The notes under the pieces: model-generated | Seen by the model: the letters and a program-made list of their open reading frames with translations, nothing else | Told to the model about the DNA's origin: nothing | Database searches by the model: none | Assembly: GCA_030447305.1 (NCBI GenBank) | Contig: JAUJPC010000001.1 | Location: 451,998-515,997, forward strand | Source of the DNA: Actinomycetota bacterium | GTDB lineage: Bacteria > Actinomycetota > CADDZG01 > JAHWKV01 | Length of the DNA stretch: 64,000 nucleotides | Direction: 5' to 3' | Part shown: piece by piece, positions 60,685 through 64,000 of the stretch | Layout: the number at the start of each line of letters is the position of its first letter | Numbering within the stretch: position 1 is the stretch's first letter | Program-made: the position numbers and the translations under genes

Positions 60685-61911
60685 ATGGAGAGCCACATCA
60701 TTGAGATCGGTTCGGGCCAACTACGCGATGATCCAGAGGTGGACCCGCACGCCCGACCGAAGATGATCGCCGACCGCTACGAGCTTGGAGAGCTGGTGGC
60801 ATCCGGGGGCATGGGCGAGGTCTACGCCGGCCGAGACGTGAAGCTGGACCGTGCGGTGGCGCTGAAGTTCCTGCGCAAGGACATGGCGGCGCAAAAAGAC
60901 CTCCGAAGCCGCTTCGAAGCAGAGGCCCGAGCCGCCGGACGGCTTTCTCATCCCAACGTCGTGGGTGTGTTCGACACCGACGAGCACGAGGGGACCCCGT
61001 TCATCGTCATGGAGCTCCTCTCCGGGAAAACGCTGGCCGACGAGGTGGCCAACGGCCCGGCCACCCAGCAGCGCGCCCGCCAGGTGTGCGAACAGGTTCT
61101 TTCTGCCCTGCAGGCGTCTCATCAGCAGGGGATCCTGCATCGGGATCTCAAGCCGGGCAACGTTCTGCTCACCTCGGATGGATCCGTGAAGGTTGGGGAC
61201 TTCGGCGTGGCTAAGATGGCCGAGGGGATGCACCTGACCCAAGCCGGGATGCTATTGGGGACGCCCGCTTACCTCGCGCCGGAGCGTATCGCCGGCGAGC
61301 CTGCAAGCGAGGCCAGCGACATCTACTCGGTGGGCGTGATCCTCTACGAGCTGCTGGCAGGCCGCAAGCCGTTCGATGCGGACACCCCGCTCGGACTGAT
61401 CCGAGCCATCCAGGACGATGTCGTACCTCCGCTCCGCGAGGTTCGTCCGGATGTCGACCCGGCCTTTGCCTCGGTTGTCGAGCGGGCCATGGCACGCGAC
61501 CCGGAGGTGCGGTACTCCTCCGCTGACCAGATGCAGGCCGATCTTGACGGTGACCGCGCGGCTCCTCGCCCGGCGGACACCGTTGCCGTAGCGGATTCCA
61601 CAAACGCCACCCGAGTGATGGAGGCGCCGGGTCGATCCTCGGGCAACGAACAAACTCTGGTGTCCCATCCGGTGCAGAGCCGCCCCCGGACCCCGGCGTG
61701 GTCGCGGCTCTCCAAGCGCAACCGGATAGGTGTGGCCATTGCGGCTGCTCTAATAGCGCTCAGTGTGTTTCTATTCTGGAGCAACACCCAACAGATCCCT
61801 GCGAACGATGCGACGGCCGAGAACACGCCGGCTGGTGAGACGTCCCCAGGCTCCGTGCCGGCCCCTCTTGAGGATGCGCTGAAGCAGCTGGAAGGAGCGG
61901 TGGACGATTGA
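60685..61911 (+). CDS. PknB-like Ser/Thr protein kinase
   Basis: 408 residues from ATG 60685; ATG 60763 (MIADRYELGELVASGGMGEV) is a possible later start. Kinase domain to about residue 290: GGMGEVYAGRD glycine loop, Lys in AVALKFLRKDM, HRDLKPGNVLL catalytic loop, DFGVAKM, LGTPAYLAPERI and SDIYSVGVILYELLAG. A linker and one membrane helix (IGVAIAAALIALSVFLFW) lead to a short outside tail. No PASTA repeats, so the sensor differs from PknB. The stop overlaps the lipoprotein start, suggesting that the two act together. Confidence 0.94.
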   Translation: MESHIIEIGSGQLRDDPEVDPHARPKMIADRYELGELVASGGMGEVYAGRDVKLDRAVALKFLRKDMAAQKDLRSRFEAEARAAGRLSHPNVVGVFDTDEHEGTPFIVMELLSGKTLADEVANGPATQQRARQVCEQVLSALQASHQQGILHRDLKPGNVLLTSDGSVKVGDFGVAKMAEGMHLTQAGMLLGTPAYLAPERIAGEPASEASDIYSVGVILYELLAGRKPFDADTPLGLIRAIQDDVVPPLREVRPDVDPAFASVVERAMARDPEVRYSSADQMQADLDGDRAAPRPADTVAVADSTNATRVMEAPGRSSGNEQTLVSHPVQSRPRTPAWSRLSKRNRIGVAIAAALIALSVFLFWSNTQQIPANDATAENTPAGETSPGSVPAPLEDALKQLEGAVDD

Positions 61912-62384
61912 AAAGGGCAGCTATCTGTCTGGCGGTGTTGGTGGCCTTGTCGGCTTGCCAGAGCCCCGAACAAAAGGCTAAGGAGCGGCTGCAGCAGCAG
62001 GTGGCCGGAGTACGGGATGCCGTCGAAGACCGGGATGCACAAACCGCCGCTCAGCGGCTTGCGAGCCTCCGAGCCGACGTCGCAAAGATGCGTCAGGAGA
62101 ATCTGATCACCGAGCAACAGACTCAGCAGATCCTGACCGCTGCACTGCAGGTGCAGGCCAACCTGATGTGGCTCGCTCCTGCAGCAGCCCCGGCTCCACC
62201 TCCACCTCCGCCTCCCGCCCCGGCTCCCGCACCCACCCAGCAGCTTGAGCCTCCGAGCTCGAACGCCGGCGGGTCGATCAGAGGAGCCGACGGCCAGCCG
62301 GGGGACAGGGGCAAGAAGGGCGAGGATGGCAAGGGCGCAGACAAGAACGAAGATGGCGGCCGCGAAGACAAGGAAGACGACTGA
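61908..62384 (+). CDS. Lipoprotein with coiled coil and Pro-rich tail
   Basis: 158 residues from TTG 61908 (TTGA overlap with the kinase). Signal peptide AAICLAVLVALSACQSPEQK with lipobox LSAC. Residues 20-85 form a charged helix (LQQQVAGVRDAVEDRDAQTA, LITEQQTQQILTAALQVQ), then PAPPPPPPPAPAPAPT and a collagen-like or acidic tail (GADGQPGDRGKKGEDGK). Located on the outer face of the membrane; possible sensor or partner of the kinase's external tail. Confidence 0.82.
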   Translation: MKRAAICLAVLVALSACQSPEQKAKERLQQQVAGVRDAVEDRDAQTAAQRLASLRADVAKMRQENLITEQQTQQILTAALQVQANLMWLAPAAAPAPPPPPPPAPAPAPTQQLEPPSSNAGGSIRGADGQPGDRGKKGEDGKGADKNEDGGREDKEDD

Positions 62385-62402
62385 GGCCCTCGCCTTGCGA
62401 CC

Positions 62403-62909
62403 TCAGGCGGTCCGCAGAATGGCTTTCAGCCGTTCGTGACGGTAGTTGAACAGGCGCCTCAAGTCCCGTCCGACGAACAGGTTGTGGACCAGTCGACCTC
62501 CGGGAACGGCATAGATGACGGAATCCCTGGCAAGTGTCTGGCCGTCGACATCCTCAAAGGTGTGCTCATGAATCCACCTGCGGAACGGACCGATGCGCTG
62601 TTCGTCCACAAAGCGGTGCGGGGGCTCCCATGCAGTGATCTCACTGTGCCAGATGGCCGGCACTCCCCGCACCCGAAACCGGTAACGGATCCTCGCCCCC
62701 TTCTTCATGGCGATTTCCTTGCCGGTTCTCACCCGCAGGCTTAACCATCGGGGGGTGATCCGGTTCAGGTTGTGGGGGCTGGAGAAGAACTCGAACACCT
62801 CGTCAATGCCCATGTCCAAAAGCAGCTCGGTGGTCAGCCGATAGGTTCCTCCCCGCCGGTGCTCGATTTGAAGGTTCCCGGACTGGACCTGCCGATCCAT
62901 GTTTCTCAT
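62403..62909 (-). CDS. SRPBCC family cyclase/dehydrase-like protein
   Basis: 168 residues; ATG 62909 or 62900. LTTELLLDMGIDEVFEFFSS, PHNLNRITPRWLSLRVRTGK, IRYRFRVRGVPAIWHSEITA, RFVDEQRIGPFRRWIHEHTF are the helix-grip fold signatures of SRPBCC/COQ10-type proteins, close to the YfcH-associated CDS 'cell division inhibitor SulA-like' group. A ligand-binding cavity is expected, the ligand is unknown. Confidence 0.88.
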   Translation of the reverse strand: MRNMDRQVQSGNLQIEHRRGGTYRLTTELLLDMGIDEVFEFFSSPHNLNRITPRWLSLRVRTGKEIAMKKGARIRYRFRVRGVPAIWHSEITAWEPPHRFVDEQRIGPFRRWIHEHTFEDVDGQTLARDSVIYAVPGGRLVHNLFVGRDLRRLFNYRHERLKAILRTA

Positions 62910-62960
62910 CGGATACAGGTTAACCAGGAGCGGTGGGGCAGCTTCACCCTACCGAAGTGG

Positions 62961-63866
62961 TCAGGCGGGCCCGGTTGCCGGAGCGTCCTCGACGGCGACT
63001 CTGCCCGCGGGTACATCGGCCAGCTTCACGCCGCCCTTACCCAAGCGGCCGGCGACCTCATCGAGGTCGGCGGAGGTTGGCAACTCAATGGTGAACTGAC
63101 GGAGCCCCGCACTTCCGGGCGGCGCAGGCGGAGCTCCCCGGCCGGCCCAGGTGTTCAATCCAAGGTGGTGGTGATAGCCGCCGGCAGAAACGAAGGCCAT
63201 GCCCAATCTGCGAGACATCCCCGTGACGTCAAAGCCCATAAGGCCGCTGTAAAAGCTGACGGCTTCGTCGACGTCCCGCACGTGCAGATGGACGTGGCCC
63301 ATCTTGCTGCCGGCGGGAAGCGGCAGAAACAGATCGTCGTCGGGTGTCAACTCGCCGAACAGCTGCCTCAAGTGGATGGGATCCCGACCAGAACGGAGCC
63401 TTCCGGAGGAGTCCCGTGCGCCGAAGTCGTCATCGGTCATGAACCAGCTCCCGTCCTCGGGAGTCTCAGCGTAGATTTCGATGCCGTTGCCGTCCGGATC
63501 CCACAGGTAGTCGGACTTGGTCAGGGTGTGGTCGGTGGGGGAGTGCGGATGGCGAATCTCCATCAGCCGCCTAACAACCCGGGCAAACTCTCGCCGGTTC
63601 GGAACCACGATGGCCAGGTGATAAAGCCCGGTGGTGCCCTGGGCCACGGGCTGGTAGGCACCGGGGTGGAGTACGAGCAGCTCAAGGCCTGCCGCGCCCA
63701 GACGGACTGGCGATCCGTCGTCCATCACCTCGAGGCCCACAACGTCGCGGTAGAAGCCAAGGGCCCTCTCGCCATTCGTAACGGCAAGGTGGACAGCACC
63801 AACCCCGGTCTGAGGAGCAATCGACCGGGCGGGACTCTGCAAGGCTGCGGGCTCGTTCATGCCCAT
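62961..63866 (-). CDS. Two-domain VOC protein (catechol 2,3-dioxygenase-like)
   Basis: 301 residues. Two VOC repeats: VGAVHLAVTNGERALGFYRD with YHLAIVVPNRREFARVV and a GNGIEIY, then MGHVHLHVRDVDEAVSFYSG and HHHLGLNTW, RQFTIELP. His in VHLAV, His in MGHVHL, His in HHHLGL and Glu in GIEIY could bind iron. It resembles CatE-type ring-cleaving dioxygenases. Substrate unknown; its orientation is away from the right edge. Confidence 0.9.
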   Translation of the reverse strand: MGMNEPAALQSPARSIAPQTGVGAVHLAVTNGERALGFYRDVVGLEVMDDGSPVRLGAAGLELLVLHPGAYQPVAQGTTGLYHLAIVVPNRREFARVVRRLMEIRHPHSPTDHTLTKSDYLWDPDGNGIEIYAETPEDGSWFMTDDDFGARDSSGRLRSGRDPIHLRQLFGELTPDDDLFLPLPAGSKMGHVHLHVRDVDEAVSFYSGLMGFDVTGMSRRLGMAFVSAGGYHHHLGLNTWAGRGAPPAPPGSAGLRQFTIELPTSADLDEVAGRLGKGGVKLADVPAGRVAVEDAPATGPA

Positions 63867-64000
63867 TCTTCTTCCATCAAAGCTATCGAGCTATACATTC
63901 ACTCTAACGTTGCAAGCAGCGGACGTTCCCAGCACTCTGGGCTGCGCGAGGATACTTTAGGATTCACTGATGGGAACCGATCCGGTTCACGTCTGCGACC
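63867..64000. other. Right-edge intergenic stretch
   Basis: No complete gene. A plus-strand ATG at 63969 could begin a further gene, but only about ten codons are visible. Confidence 0.3.

Noticed and set aside
62383-62415. Terminator hairpin TGAGG/CCTCA between the lipoprotein and SRPBCC genes
   Set aside because: Only 5 bp, long loop, and no T-run.

Overview
The window is high-GC bacterial DNA with GTG/TTG starts, many 1-4 nt gene overlaps, two very large LuxR/ATPase regulators, a PknB-like kinase and a bacterial proteasome activator (Bpa) homologue. That combination points to an actinomycete (Actinomycetota), probably from a poorly sampled soil-type lineage; genus cannot be read from the sequence.

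Region 1-12.6 kb looks like an integrated genomic island rich in defence-like genes. It starts with an unbroken minus-strand reading frame from 3350 to the left edge encoding a NACHT-type STAND ATPase of at least 1116 residues, followed by a Swt1/HEPN-like protein, a tyrosine integrase, an excisionase-like HTH protein and a frameshifted replication-relaxation gene. Then come a PD-(D/E)XK nuclease-like protein, a DUF4160 gene overlapping a DUF2442-HEPN fusion, an IS30 transposase scrap and an Asp-rich repeat protein. The region ends at a 44-nt copy of the 3' part of a tRNA-Asn gene (12592-12635), which fits a distal attachment site and predicts an intact tRNA-Asn left of the window.

Region 12.6-14.4 kb carries a TetR regulator with a double operator, an internally deleted acetyltransferase pseudogene and a SnoaL-like gene. 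Region 14.4-22.3 kb is a compact divergent cluster: GT2 glycosyltransferase, DUF2064 transferase, methyltransferase, molybdopterin/cytochrome-b oxidoreductase and a small membrane protein on the minus strand; a large membrane protein, a two-component system and a sugar-nucleotide epimerase on the plus strand. Region 23-31 kb has a PLD-type synthase, flavin reductase, TetR and membrane genes, and an IS21-family element (27747-30199) that splits an NmrA-like gene.

Region 31-41 kb holds two tandem LAL regulators, a methyltransferase and YceI, then a stretch where the TfoX and HdeD/DUF308 genes are broken by single-base shifts. Region 41-52 kb is a sugar cluster: GH2 glycosidase, GalT, GalK and a glycosyltransferase fused to UDP-galactopyranose mutase, followed by an aldo/keto reductase and a metal-site-less M24 protein; together the first four could carry galactose from a beta-galactoside to UDP-galactofuranose. 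Region 51.7-58.5 kb (minus) is an apparent operon of Bpa, MoxR-type ATPase, VWA protein, 5-oxoprolinase PxpABC and a lipoprotein esterase. The right end has an ABC exporter, a Ser/Thr kinase with a lipoprotein, an SRPBCC protein and a two-domain VOC protein.

Single-base indels, many near short homopolymers, break at least six otherwise recognisable genes. Some may be consensus errors rather than biology, and this should be settled before pseudogene calls are trusted.
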